35,121 nucleotides of DNA from Gemmatimonadota bacterium. GTDB taxonomy: Bacteria; Gemmatimonadota; Gemmatimonadetes; Longimicrobiales; Gaopeijiaceae. The position numbers were made by a program, and so were the translations under genes. Each line of letters begins with the position of its first letter. Position 1 is the stretch's first letter. This document shows, piece by piece, positions 24,532-32,932 of the stretch. Location: NCBI GenBank assembly GCA_024638305.1, contig JAHEKN010000007.1:15160-50280 (forward strand), in the 5' to 3' direction. The notes under the pieces were generated by a model. The model saw nothing but the letters and a program-made list of their open reading frames with translations, did no database searches and was not told where the DNA came from.

Positions 24532-25512
24532 TTGTCAGAAGCCGCTCGCCAGTTCTGGATCACGTCTCCCGGACACGGAGAGATCGTGGCCCGCCCGCTG
24601 CCGGAGCGGCAAGAGGGCGACGTGCTGGTGCGCACGAGCTTCTCGGGCATCAGTCGCGGAACGGAGGCGATCGTCTTTCGTGGGGAGGTACCCGAGTCCG
24701 AGTACGGCTCCATGCGGGCCCCCTTCCAGGACGGCGAGTTTCCGGCGCCCGTGAAATACGGATATTCGAGTGTGGGCCGAGTCTTGGAGGGCCCGGACGC
24801 GCTCCGGGGGCGCGACGTCTTCTGCCTCTACCCGCACCAGGATCTCTTCCGCGTACCGGGAGATCAGGTGCACCCCCTTCCCAATGGCGTCCCCCCCGGC
24901 CGGGCCGTGCTCGCGGCCAACACCGAGACCGCGCTCAACGCCGTCTGGGATGGCGGCGCCGGACCCGGTGACCGGATCGTGGTGATCGGCGGGGGGGTGG
25001 TGGGCCTGCTGATCGCGTGGCTGTGCGACCGCACCCCCGGAACCGATGTCACCGTGGTCGACATCGATGTGCGCCGCGCGGACGTTTGCCGGGACCTCGG
25101 GCTGTCGTTCGCGCCGTCGGCGCCGGAAGGCGCTGACGCCGATGTGGTCTTCCACGCGAGCGGTCAGCCCGAAGGACTCCAGAGCGCCCTGGCCACCGGC
25201 GGTCCGGAGGCCAAGATCGTCGAGGTGAGCTGGTACGGCAGTCGCACGGTCCCGCTCGCGCTCGGGGAGGGGTTCCACTCTCGACGCCTCACCATCGCCA
25301 GCAGCCAGGTCGGGCGGGTGCCGCCGAGCCGTTCCGCTCGCTGGACACGAGCGCGACGACTCCAGACCGCGCTGCGGCTCTTGGGGGACCCCGCACTCGA
25401 CGCGCTGATCTCCGGAGACAGCGACTTCGAGGATCTGCCCAGCGTGATGGAGCGCGTCAGCCGAGATGCGGCCGGCGTGCTCTGCCACCGCATTCGCTAC
25501 CCCCACGACTGA
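24532..25512 (+). CDS. BchC-like medium-chain dehydrogenase without the catalytic Zn cysteine
   Basis: Starts at TTG (24532) with GGAGG and 6 bases spacing, giving 326 residues. The GroES-like N-terminal domain has [11 protein letters not shown] (35-45), the stretch that in zinc alcohol dehydrogenases carries the catalytic Cys (GxCxTD) but here has Ser and Ile. The Rossmann domain shows [14 protein letters not shown] (152-165) and [10 protein letters not shown] (175-184), suiting NAD(H). The four-Cys structural zinc lobe is absent. From memory the SGISRGTE type belongs to the BchC-like group (2-desacetyl-2-hydroxyethyl bacteriochlorophyllide dehydrogenase and relatives), whose members oxidise or reduce a hydroxyethyl/keto side chain. 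First gene of a plus-strand run; the next gene begins 11 bases downstream. Substrate unknown; it could act on the pterin-like product of the next enzyme. Confidence 0.87.
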   Translation: MSEAARQFWITSPGHGEIVARPLPERQEGDVLVRTSFSGISRGTEAIVFRGEVPESEYGSMRAPFQDGEFPAPVKYGYSSVGRVLEGPDALRGRDVFCLYPHQDLFRVPGDQVHPLPNGVPPGRAVLAANTETALNAVWDGGAGPGDRIVVIGGGVVGLLIAWLCDRTPGTDVTVVDIDVRRADVCRDLGLSFAPSAPEGADADVVFHASGQPEGLQSALATGGPEAKIVEVSWYGSRTVPLALGEGFHSRRLTIASSQVGRVPPSRSARWTRARRLQTALRLLGDPALDALISGDSDFEDLPSVMERVSRDAAGVLCHRIRYPHD

Positions 25513-25523
25513 CGGCTGCCAGC

Positions 25524-25922
25524 ATGTACAGCTTGAACGTTCGCGAGCATTTCATGATCGCCCACAGCTTCACCGGTGAGGCGTTCGGACCGGCCCAACG
25601 CCTCCACGGCGCCACCTATGTGGTCGACGCGACCTTCCGCAGGCGGGAGTTGGACACTGACGGGCTGGTGGTGGACATCGCCCTCGCCGGTGACCAACTG
25701 CGAGCCATCCTGGACGAGTTGAACTACCGGAATCTCGACGAAGTCCCGGCCTTCGCGGGACAGAACACCACGACCGAGTTTCTCGCGCGTGCGATCTTCG
25801 ACCGGCTCGTGCAGGCCGTTCGGGACGGCAAGTTGGGCGAGGGAGCCAGGGGCGTCACTTCGATCCGGGTCAAGCTGAACGAGTCGCACGTGGCCTGGGG
25901 CAGCTACGAAGGGCCTGTGTGA
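25524..25922 (+). CDS. 6-pyruvoyltetrahydropterin synthase/QueD-family protein with altered zinc site
   Basis: A 132-residue protein of the T-fold PTPS/QueD family. Family members convert dihydroneopterin triphosphate to a pterin or a 6-carboxypterin. The first zinc His is H14 (MIAHSF) and the second H28 (RLHGATY), but the third, expected in HGHxY, is Ala30, and the catalytic Cys normally just before the HGH motif is absent (GPAQRLHG). The late motifs are [16 protein letters not shown] (like PTxEN) and the substrate-binding Glu120 ([13 protein letters not shown]). A similar variant with HGATY and LDYRNLDE..NTTTE is, I think, a distinct subfamily, so it may be a functional variant and not a broken gene. 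The stop overlaps the glycosyltransferase start by 4 bases. Confidence 0.87.
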   Translation: MYSLNVREHFMIAHSFTGEAFGPAQRLHGATYVVDATFRRRELDTDGLVVDIALAGDQLRAILDELNYRNLDEVPAFAGQNTTTEFLARAIFDRLVQAVRDGKLGEGARGVTSIRVKLNESHVAWGSYEGPV

Positions 25923-27037
25923 CGACGACCCGACTTCACTTCGTGGTCCCCGGCCCCCTCGACCAGCGCACCGGCGGGTTCCGGTACGACACGCGCATCG
26001 TACAGGAGCTCGTCGATCTCGGATGGCAGGTCATCGTGCACTCACTGGCGGGGACCTTCCCTGCCGGCGACGCGGAGGCGCAGTCCTCGCTCGCGGACAC
26101 GTTGGCGGCACTCCCCGACGGAGCGCGGGTCGTGATCGACGGACTCGCCATGGGGGGCATGCCCGGTCCGCTCTCGGCGCACGAGGACCGACTCCGCATC
26201 GTTGGCCTGGTGCATCATCCCCTCGCCGACGAGACCGGTCTCTCTTCGGCCGAACGCCTGGCCCTGGAGCGCTCGGAGCGCATGGCGCTCGCTCGGTGCG
26301 TGGGCATTCTGGTCACCAGCGAATTCACTGCGCGACGCCTCGCTCGCTACGGCGTGCCGCCGGATCGGATTCGGGCCGTGAGCCCTGGAACCGATCCCTC
26401 CCCCCGCGCGCAGGGACCTGGCCCGGGAGAGCCGACGGCGCTCCTCTGCGTCGGCTCGGTAACGCCGCGCAAGGGGCAGGACGTGCTCGTGCGGGCACTG
26501 GAGGAGGTGCGCGAGCTTGCCTGGACGTGCACCTGTGCCGGCAGCCTGACGCGCGATCCCGGGTATGCCGCGGAAGTTCAATCGTTGGCGGCGCGGGCCC
26601 GGCTGTCCGGGCGGATCCGGTTCACGGGCGAGTGCGACGAGCGAGCGCTGCACGCCCTCTACGACCGAAGCAGCCTCTTCGTTCTCCCTTCGCACTTCGA
26701 GGGGTACGGCATGGCGTTGGCCGAGGCACTGGCGCGGGGGCTCCCCATCGTGAGCACGACCGGAGGCGCGATTCCGGAGACCGTGGTGGCCGACGCCGCC
26801 ATTCTTGTCGAGCCCGGCGACGTCGATGCGCTGGCCGGCGCGCTGCGGTCGTTGTTATCGGACGTCGCCGACTCGCCAGGGTGCCGTGAAGCGCCCTCGG
26901 GCGCCCCTCGCCTCGAGGCGATGAGGGCGGCGGCGCGCGATGCAGCGGCCGCGCTCCCCTCGTGGGGCCAGGCCGGGCGGGCGTTCGCCCGCGCCTTGGA
27001 GGAGCTGGCGCCCAGTGTCCGGCGGGGACCGGCCTGA
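25919..27037 (+). CDS. Glycosyltransferase family 4 (GT-B)
   Basis: A 372-residue GT-B enzyme without signal or membrane helix. The N-terminal donor-free domain begins [20 protein letters not shown], and the C-terminal domain has the phosphate/sugar-nucleotide motifs [17 protein letters not shown] (R184, K185) and [20 protein letters not shown] (E261 and E269 of the EX7E motif), then GGAIPE. It would transfer a sugar from a nucleotide donor to an acceptor, keeping the configuration. The GTG start overlaps the PTPS-like stop by 4 bases and the stop overlaps the methyltransferase start by one base, so translation is coupled. Acceptor unknown; its fusion-like coupling to a pterin-type gene suggests a glycosylated pterin or related small molecule. 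Confidence 0.93.
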   Translation: MTTTRLHFVVPGPLDQRTGGFRYDTRIVQELVDLGWQVIVHSLAGTFPAGDAEAQSSLADTLAALPDGARVVIDGLAMGGMPGPLSAHEDRLRIVGLVHHPLADETGLSSAERLALERSERMALARCVGILVTSEFTARRLARYGVPPDRIRAVSPGTDPSPRAQGPGPGEPTALLCVGSVTPRKGQDVLVRALEEVRELAWTCTCAGSLTRDPGYAAEVQSLAARARLSGRIRFTGECDERALHALYDRSSLFVLPSHFEGYGMALAEALARGLPIVSTTGGAIPETVVADAAILVEPGDVDALAGALRSLLSDVADSPGCREAPSGAPRLEAMRAAARDAAAALPSWGQAGRAFARALEELAPSVRRGPA

Positions 27038-27885
27038 TGGCGGAGACGTTCGACGCCGGCTGGTTGGCGCTCCGCGAGCCTGTCGATCATCGGTCGCGCT
27101 CGGAGTCGTTGACGCACAGGCTGGTCCGCTGGTGGTCGGAGCGGGGCGGGCGACGGGTGTTGGACCTCGGAAGCGGGACCGGGTCCAACCTCCGCTACTT
27201 GGCACCGCGCCTCGCCGGCCCACAGGAGTGGACGTTGGTCGATCACGACGGCACGTTGCTCGAGCTGGCTCAGGCGCCGCGGCCCGAGGTCACGCTCGAG
27301 CACGTGGTCACCGACCTCGCGCGCGAAGGGCCCGCGCGCGTCGCCGCCGCGGACCTCGTCAGCGCATCGGCCCTCGTCGACCTCGTCTCGGAGTCGTGGC
27401 TCCACGCACTGGTGGACGCGTGTTCCGAGGCCGCCGCGGGCGTGCTCTTGGCGCTCACGTACGACGGGACGGTCCGTTGGAGCGGAGGCGACGGCGTCGC
27501 CGCGACGGATCCCGTCGATCGGGTGGTACTGGACGCGGTCAACGCCCACCAGGGACGGGACAAGGGGCTCGGACCAGCGCTGGGCCCGGCCGGCGCCGCG
27601 CGGGCAGAGACGCTGTTCGAGGCACGGGGCTTCGCGACCCGGCTGGAGCCTTCCCCCTGGGTCCTCGGGCCATCCGACGCGGCCCTCGCCCGGGCCCTGC
27701 TCGAAGGCTGGGTCCGGGCCGCGACCCAGGAACGGCCCGATCAGGCCGAAGCGATAGAGGAATGGGCCGCTCGACGCCGTGCCGCCATCGACCGGGCCCG
27801 AACCCGCTTGGTTGTCGGGCACGTCGACCTTCTCGCGCTTCCCCCGTCGCCCGGGTCGGTCGGACCCAGCGCATCGTCCACCTGA
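27037..27885 (+). CDS. SAM-dependent class I methyltransferase
   Basis: A 282-residue enzyme beginning at the ATG within the TGATG junction with the glycosyltransferase gene. The SAM-binding motif I is VLDLGSGTGSNLRYLAPRL (about residues 41-59); motif II WTLVDHDGTLLELA carries the acidic residue for the ribose; an acidic ADLVSASALVDLVS follows. The C-terminal ~120 residues lack motifs I can tie to a substrate. Small-molecule O- or C-methylation fits the neighbourhood. Seventeen bases separate it from the flippase-like gene. Confidence 0.9.
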   Translation: MAETFDAGWLALREPVDHRSRSESLTHRLVRWWSERGGRRVLDLGSGTGSNLRYLAPRLAGPQEWTLVDHDGTLLELAQAPRPEVTLEHVVTDLAREGPARVAAADLVSASALVDLVSESWLHALVDACSEAAAGVLLALTYDGTVRWSGGDGVAATDPVDRVVLDAVNAHQGRDKGLGPALGPAGAARAETLFEARGFATRLEPSPWVLGPSDAALARALLEGWVRAATQERPDQAEAIEEWAARRRAAIDRARTRLVVGHVDLLALPPSPGSVGPSASST

Positions 27886-27902
27886 CCAAGCGCGAGAGAT
27901 CC

Positions 27903-28892
27903 ATGAGATGGGGTCCGCTCGCTCGGGTGTCCGCCCGATTCGCGGTGAGCGGCCTTCTGCTCGCGCTGGTCGCTCGGCTGCTCGACCTGGATCAGGTCAT
28001 CGGCCGGCTGCGCACGCTGGAGCTTCGCTGGGTACTCCTGGCGCTCGTCGTATCGCTTGCACAGGTGATGATCCTCGCCTGGCGCTGGCGGTTCACGGCC
28101 TCCCGCCTCGGCCTCGAGCTCGACCGCCGCCGGGCGTTCGGAGAGTACTATCTGGGGATCTTCCTGAATCAGGTCCTACCGGGGGGCGTAGCGGGAGACG
28201 TGTCCCGCGCCTGGCGACACGCCCGCGCGACGTCACGACGCGGCACGGCGGTATGGGCCGTGATCCTGGAACGCGCCTCCGGCCAGGTCGTCATGACCGC
28301 CGTCGCGTTGCTGTGCCTGCTGGCCCTGCCAATGGCGTCGCTGGGCGCGCGAGCCACGTTGATCGCGAGCGTCATCGCGGTCATCGCGGCCGGGGTCGCT
28401 TTGCTCATCGCGGGGCCGGGCCGGCATGCCGGAATCCCCCACCGGCTCTGGGCCGACGCACGCCGCGCCGTGCTGGCCCGCGACGCCTGGGCTCCCCAGC
28501 TCGCCAGCGCGGCTATCCTCGTTTCGTCCTACGTCGCCGTGTACGTGATGGCGGCGCGCGCCATCGGGATCCCCACGCCGGTCACGGAGCTCCTGCCGCT
28601 CGTCCCTCCGGTGCTCATGACCATGCTGATCCCGGTTACGGTGGCGGGCTGGGGCCTCAGGGAGGGAGCGGCCGCCGGTCTCTGGGCCTTGGTCGGGCTC
28701 GGGGCCGAGGACGGCGCCGCCATCTCGGTCGCCTATGGGCTGATCGTGTTGGTGGCGAGTCTCCCCGGACTCGTCATGCTCCGTCGAGGGGCCGCCGCAG
28801 GTCGAGATCGAACAGGACGTCCCGCCCCAACCGGAACTGACGACTCGCCGGGCGAATCGCCCGATCGAGCGATACGATCGGGTCCAGCGTGA
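27903..28892 (+). CDS. LPG-synthase-TM / UPF0104 flippase-like membrane protein
   Basis: A 329-residue integral membrane protein starting at ATG 27903 (GAGAG 5 bases upstream). The family motif is YYLGIFLNQVLPGGVAGDVSRAWR (about 82-104), the FxNxxLPGxxGGDxxR pattern of the MprF N-terminal/AglD group. Hydrophobic helices follow to residue ~290. Relatives translocate or take part in making lipid-linked products (lysyl-PG flipping, dolichyl-sugar steps). The last ~39 residues (GRDRTGRPAPTGTDD onward) are hydrophilic and disordered-looking and are encoded opposite the C-terminus of the reductase gene at 28774-29652. Together with the CDP-alcohol transferase it makes a lipid-linked product of this locus likely. 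No MprF catalytic domain is attached. Confidence 0.9.
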   Translation: MRWGPLARVSARFAVSGLLLALVARLLDLDQVIGRLRTLELRWVLLALVVSLAQVMILAWRWRFTASRLGLELDRRRAFGEYYLGIFLNQVLPGGVAGDVSRAWRHARATSRRGTAVWAVILERASGQVVMTAVALLCLLALPMASLGARATLIASVIAVIAAGVALLIAGPGRHAGIPHRLWADARRAVLARDAWAPQLASAAILVSSYVAVYVMAARAIGIPTPVTELLPLVPPVLMTMLIPVTVAGWGLREGAAAGLWALVGLGAEDGAAISVAYGLIVLVASLPGLVMLRRGAAAGRDRTGRPAPTGTDDSPGESPDRAIRSGPA

Positions 28893-29652
28893 GCGAGGGT
28901 CGGCCCGATCCGATCAGGAGCGGCGCCACGGTGATGTACAGCCGATCGAGCAGGCCCGCCTGGAGGAACCGCGAGACCGTGATCCCTCCGCCCTCCACCA
29001 GGATGCGAGCGAGCCCCTCGGAGCGGAGCGACCGAAGCAGCTCCTCCAGGTCGAGGCCGGCAGCCTCCGCGCACGGCAGCCACAGGACATCCCCGTCCCA
29101 TGCGCCGGCACTGGCGGGCGATGGGGCGCGTCGGACCGTGATGGTGCGAGCCGCGCCCTGCGAGAAGACCCGCAGCGCTGGATCCAGGCGGCCGTCGGGA
29201 TCGATCACGACGCGGACCGGATCGCGTCCCGGGACCTTACGAACCGACAGCCGCGGGTCGTCCGCGGCCACGGTTCCGGCGCCCACGACGACCGCGTCGA
29301 CCAACGCTCGCAACCGATGCAGTCGCTCGATGTCCTCCGGGCCCGTGACGAAGTGGGAGGCTCCGGACTCCGTGGCGATGCGGCCGTCCAGGCTTTGGCC
29401 GAGTTGCCCGATGACCACGGCGTCGGGGACCAGAACCGGTAGGTAGAGCTCGAGGAGCTCCCGGGCAGCCTCGGCCGGCTCGTGCGACGCCACCCAATCT
29501 CCGGTGCGCTCCAGCTCGATCCAGGCGTCGCCCACGGAGGCTCTTCGCACCTGTGGGAGTGACTCCTCCGCGGTCGCGCCGGCGTCGAGCTCGCGCAGCC
29601 GACGCACGAGGTCCCAGGCCAAGGCGACCCCGATGCGGCCGGCGTCGGTCAC
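28774..29652 (-). CDS. RibD C-terminal / dihydrofolate reductase-like pyrimidine reductase
   Basis: A 292-residue protein. Residues ~78-290 are a RibD_C domain: IGQLGQSLDGRIATESG (81-97), VDAVVVGAGTVAADDPRLSVR (118-138), RILVEGGGITVSRFLQ (216-231), LYITVAPLLIGSG (238-250). Such enzymes reduce the ribose of the 2,5-diamino-6-ribosylamino-pyrimidinone to ribityl in riboflavin synthesis using NADPH. There is no N-terminal deaminase zinc domain; instead ~77 unrecognised residues precede it (WIELERTGDWVASHEPAEAA). It ends inside the flippase-like gene: the final ~39 codons overlap it on the opposite strand. Its start overlaps the creatininase-like gene by 4 bases. Because it is outside any full rib operon, a role in a dedicated pterin/pyrimidine-product pathway is favoured over housekeeping riboflavin. 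Confidence 0.9.
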   Translation of the reverse strand: MTDAGRIGVALAWDLVRRLRELDAGATAEESLPQVRRASVGDAWIELERTGDWVASHEPAEAARELLELYLPVLVPDAVVIGQLGQSLDGRIATESGASHFVTGPEDIERLHRLRALVDAVVVGAGTVAADDPRLSVRKVPGRDPVRVVIDPDGRLDPALRVFSQGAARTITVRRAPSPASAGAWDGDVLWLPCAEAAGLDLEELLRSLRSEGLARILVEGGGITVSRFLQAGLLDRLYITVAPLLIGSGRPSLTLDPIVSLDRAIRPASRQFRLGRDVLFDLDLRRPLDGA

Positions 29653-30473
29653 CGCGGTCCCGCCAACCGATCGAGCGGAAAGCCATGAGCGTCCTGGATC
29701 GACTCGGCCAGGGCGCGCCCGTAGTGCTCGACGAGTCTACGGCCCAACTCCGCAGTCGCCAGCCGGGCATCCCCCGTCGCGCCCCGGGGGTGCAGATCCT
29801 CGGCGAGCCACGAAAACGACGCCTCCGCCTCAGGCCCCAGCCGACGCAACGTGGATTCCAGCTCCACCCCCAGGGACTGGAACTCGCCGAGTCCTTGGCT
29901 GCTGCGAACGAGGTCGGGCCGCAGATGCAGCATCATCGCGGTCTCGATGGCGCCTCCGTGAAGTCCGTGGCGCCATTCCTCTTCTGGGAGCTCGACGCCG
30001 CGGGGGCGCTCGAATCGAAACCAGCTCGTCTTCACGACCAGGAGGTTGTGCTCCCGACGAAGGCGCAGTCCGGCCTCATCGAGCGCGCCCACGTTCCCCC
30101 CGTGGCTGTTGGTCACGAGCAGGCGCCGGACACCCGCACGCGCCAGCGACGCGCCGATCTGTACGACGACCTCGCCCAACACGCCGGCCGAGACCGTGAG
30201 CGTGCCCGCGAAGCTCGCGTGCTCCGAGCTCGCGCCCACCGGCATGGCCGGCAGCGCCCAGCAGGGAACGTCGGCCGGTAGAACGGCGAAGGCGGCCGCC
30301 AGCAGCCCCATGCCGATCTCCAGATCGGTCGAGAGGGGAAGGTCGGGACCATGCTGCTCGATGGCGGCCAGCGGCAAGACGACGACGGGGTCGCGCGCGA
30401 CTGCGCCTTCGACCTCTGTCGTCGTGAGCGCCTGCCATTCGCGCACCCCACCGGGCTCCCGACCCCCGCTCAC
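29649..30473 (-). CDS. Creatininase-family amidohydrolase
   Basis: The start is taken as GTG 30473, which overlaps the FkbM-type stop (GTGA) and gives 274 residues; GTG 30446 is possible. Metal ligands of the family are seen: E39 and H41 (AAIEQHGPDLPLSTD), D50, H124 (TNSHGGNVGALD) and E177 (LHGGAIETAM); GASSEHASFAGTLTV is the conserved mid motif. The fold covers creatininase, MftE and the archaeal ArfB, which removes a formyl group from a formylamino-pyrimidine of riboflavin/F420 synthesis. With a RibD-type reductase overlapped by 4 bases, an ArfB-like amide hydrolysis of a GTP-derived pyrimidine is attractive but inferred. Confidence 0.92.
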   Translation of the reverse strand: MSGGREPGGVREWQALTTTEVEGAVARDPVVVLPLAAIEQHGPDLPLSTDLEIGMGLLAAAFAVLPADVPCWALPAMPVGASSEHASFAGTLTVSAGVLGEVVVQIGASLARAGVRRLLVTNSHGGNVGALDEAGLRLRREHNLLVVKTSWFRFERPRGVELPEEEWRHGLHGGAIETAMMLHLRPDLVRSSQGLGEFQSLGVELESTLRRLGPEAEASFSWLAEDLHPRGATGDARLATAELGRRLVEHYGRALAESIQDAHGFPLDRLAGPR

Positions 30474-31240
30474 GAGCCGCGCGTCCCGCTCGTCCGAGGC
30501 TGGCCGCTCGAGAGGCGGGCGTAGATGTCGCCAGACGCGATACCGTTCGCGCCGCCCTCGAGCCAGGCGATCATCTCGCCCGCCGTCCGCCATTCGCCGA
30601 ACAGGAACTCGCGCTGCTCTCCGGCGACGGCGTTGAACTCGTACGAACCGAGCTCGGAAATCCGGCGCACGCAGGCGCAGGAGCTCCCCAGATCTCCGCC
30701 GACGAACTCGACCGACAACCCCGGGACGGCGTGGCTGAGTCCAGCGAGCACCTCGGTCTCGAAGCCCTCCACGTCGATCTTGAGAAAGCGGGGGAGTCCA
30801 TGCGTCTCGATCAGCGAGTCGAGCGTCACGATCGGAACCTCGATCCCGTCCCGCCAGTGGACGCCTCGGAAACCCGCGTTCCGCTCTCTTACCTGCTCTC
30901 GCCATGCAGCCGAAAGCGTCGAGACGGTCGGATGGCGCTCGCTGATGGACAGCCTACCGGTCCCGGTGCGCGCACCGACGGCTTCGGCCCGAACGGTCAC
31001 CCGGTCGTTACGACCCACGAGCAAGCGCAGCCAGCGCGCCACGTGTGGCTGGGGCTCGAAAGCAACGACTCGCGCCCCCAGCGCGGCAAAGGCGGTGGCG
31101 CGGTCCCCGAGGTGGGCGCCGACGTCGAAGACCAGGTCGTCCGGCCCCACGAACGGGGCGTAGAGCCGCCGGAGGCCGCGCTGGCGCCCGGGACGCCAGT
31201 ACGTGACGAGTGACCTCAGAAGTCCGACCCAGCGCCCCAT
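30470..31240 (-). CDS. FkbM-family methyltransferase
   Basis: From ATG 31240 (overlapping the upstream stop by one base) the product has 256 residues. SAM motif I is LVFDVGAHLGDRATAFAALG (36-55), followed by VVAFEPQP (58-65), and the family motif FLKIDVEGFETEVLAGL (152-168) is complete. FkbM-type enzymes O-methylate sugars or polyketide hydroxyls. The longer upstream frame is antisense to the neighbour and lacks support. It is linked by overlaps on both sides (sulfatase-type gene above, creatininase-like gene below), so four minus-strand genes from 32898 to 28774 form one transcription unit. Confidence 0.9.
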   Translation of the reverse strand: MGRWVGLLRSLVTYWRPGRQRGLRRLYAPFVGPDDLVFDVGAHLGDRATAFAALGARVVAFEPQPHVARWLRLLVGRNDRVTVRAEAVGARTGTGRLSISERHPTVSTLSAAWREQVRERNAGFRGVHWRDGIEVPIVTLDSLIETHGLPRFLKIDVEGFETEVLAGLSHAVPGLSVEFVGGDLGSSCACVRRISELGSYEFNAVAGEQREFLFGEWRTAGEMIAWLEGGANGIASGDIYARLSSGQPRTSGTRGS

Positions 31241-32898
31241 CAGGGATCGACCTCCCGGAAGGACGGCGCGCTGTAGGCCCGCACGAACCAGTCCCGGAAA
31301 TAGTCCATCCCGAGGACCGTGGGGTCCGGATCTGGCCAGGCACCCCGCACGAAGCCCCATGCGATAAACGGTTCCAGGAGCTCGGGGTCACCGCTGATCA
31401 CGTGGACCGGCACCTCCCAGGAAGCCCCGTCCCCGGTGATGAGCGGAGCCGGTTGATGGTCGCCGAGAACGATCAGCAAGGTGCGGTCGTCGACGTAGCG
31501 CTCGGCGTACGCGGTCATTGCGTGGACGGCATATTCCACGGACCGCGCGTACTGCTCGCGCACCCGCTCAGTGTCCCTCCACAGGTCCTCGGGCCGTTCC
31601 CCCGCATCTTCCCAGCGGCCGAACACGGCTCCGTCCCCGATCGACTCCCAGTCGTCCAGGACCGGCAGGATGGGCGTCCAGGGCGCGTGACTGCTGATCA
31701 GGCCGACCTCGACGAGGAGGGGCGTCTGGCGCTGCTCCCGCAGCCTCTGCACGAACGACCACGTGAACTGGTCGGGCATGGTCACCCAATTCAGCGGCGG
31801 ACCCGCGTACCCCAGGTTCTCGCGCACGAAGATCTCGTCATAGCCGAACCGGTCGCCTTCAGGCCAGGCCCTGGTGATCGCGGGCATGACGGCCACGGTG
31901 CGGTGGCCCAAACGCTCGAAGTCGTCGATCAGGGTCTCGCGCCCGCTCGCGAGCATCATGTCGTAGCGGAGCTGGTTGTCGAGCCAGAGCCCGCTCAACA
32001 CGGATCCATGCCCGAACCAGGACTGCCCACCCTGACTGGGCGCGACCAGCCTGCCCGACACGACATCCAGTCCAGCGGCGCGAACCCGAGCCTCGAAGTC
32101 GTCCACTCGCGAACCCACCACCGGGGCATACCGTGGATCGTGGAGCGATACCATGCCGTAGGACTCCAGGAACGCCAAGATGACGTCCCTGCCTTCGAGG
32201 CGGGCGAGCAGCCCGGGTACGTCGGCGTAGCTTCCGCGTGAGCGGGACAGGTCCAAAGCGAAGCGATCCTGCGCCTCCCTGGTCTCCCAGAAGCGCAGCG
32301 CTTGCTCACGCACGAGCTGTACTGCCGGGAGACCGACCAGACGCTCCACCGCAGGGAGGTGGGCGGCGGTGAGCCCCATGCTCGCCCACGCGACGAGTGC
32401 CAAGGCGGCCACGCGGGTGGAGAGCGGGCTCGCTCGCGGTGAGCCCGGCTTCAATAGGCGAGCAACGGTCAGAATGACGATCACGAGGACGGCCGCCGCC
32501 ACGATCCCGAGTCCGAATACGATCACGGTCGAGCCCAGGATTCCGGACAGAAGGTGTCCGACGGAACGGAGGAGCCAGAGATCCAGGTACAGGTTGACGG
32601 GACGCCCCAAGCTCAGCCAGGTCGCGCTGTCTCCCACTCCGACCAGCGCGACAGCGGTCACCGCCGTGGCGGCGAGCAGCGCGAGCGCCGCGCTCCACCA
32701 CCGTATGGGCAGCAGGGCGAACCCGATGACCAGCACACCCGACTCGAACGCGACCCAGGGCGGGTCGATCCAGCCGATCCGGATCCACGACGGAGCGACC
32801 AGAAGAGCATTGACAACGAGGAAGGCGGCGAGCAGCCTAAGGAGCCGCGGCCCCGCTTGACCCTGCTGGGCGACAGTGCCCGGATCGCCAGGCTCCAT
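31240..32898 (-). CDS. LtaS/OpgB-like sulfatase-fold phosphoglycerol or phosphoethanolamine transferase
   Basis: The ATG at 32898 (AGGAAG just upstream) gives 552 residues. Five hydrophobic segments (about 20-37, 48-65, 70-88, 121-149 and 163-180) are followed by an extracytoplasmic sulfatase-fold domain from ~235. Metal/catalytic residues line up with LtaS: Glu245 (AFLESYG), Ser293 at the place of the nucleophile (QGGQSW, Thr in LtaS), Asp480-His481 (VLGDHQPAP) and His404. These enzymes move glycerophosphate or phosphoethanolamine from phospholipids to glycans or lipids. It diverges by 34 bases from opgG-opgH, so an OpgB/OpgE-like decoration of periplasmic glucans is the best guess; a role in the lipid-linked pathway downstream is the alternative. 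Confidence 0.87.
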   Translation of the reverse strand: MEPGDPGTVAQQGQAGPRLLRLLAAFLVVNALLVAPSWIRIGWIDPPWVAFESGVLVIGFALLPIRWWSAALALLAATAVTAVALVGVGDSATWLSLGRPVNLYLDLWLLRSVGHLLSGILGSTVIVFGLGIVAAAVLVIVILTVARLLKPGSPRASPLSTRVAALALVAWASMGLTAAHLPAVERLVGLPAVQLVREQALRFWETREAQDRFALDLSRSRGSYADVPGLLARLEGRDVILAFLESYGMVSLHDPRYAPVVGSRVDDFEARVRAAGLDVVSGRLVAPSQGGQSWFGHGSVLSGLWLDNQLRYDMMLASGRETLIDDFERLGHRTVAVMPAITRAWPEGDRFGYDEIFVRENLGYAGPPLNWVTMPDQFTWSFVQRLREQRQTPLLVEVGLISSHAPWTPILPVLDDWESIGDGAVFGRWEDAGERPEDLWRDTERVREQYARSVEYAVHAMTAYAERYVDDRTLLIVLGDHQPAPLITGDGASWEVPVHVISGDPELLEPFIAWGFVRGAWPDPDPTVLGMDYFRDWFVRAYSAPSFREVDP

Positions 32899-32932
32899 CT
32901 TCCTTTGCCCACCTCGCAGTCCCGGGAGCACC

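Noticed and set aside
24477-24713. Upstream extension of the CDP-alcohol transferase gene
   Set aside because: It crosses the start of the divergent dehydrogenase; the GTG at 24476 has GGAG 5 bases upstream and precedes the membrane domain.
26940-27902. Upstream extension of the flippase-like gene frame
   Set aside because: It overlaps the methyltransferase gene, is strongly Arg-rich, and the family-like protein begins at the ATG at 27903 with a ribosome site.
30474-30905. Upstream extension of the creatininase-like gene
   Set aside because: It lies opposite nothing functional in that frame but inside the FkbM gene, is Arg-rich and lacks motifs; the family domain starts after the GTG at 30473.
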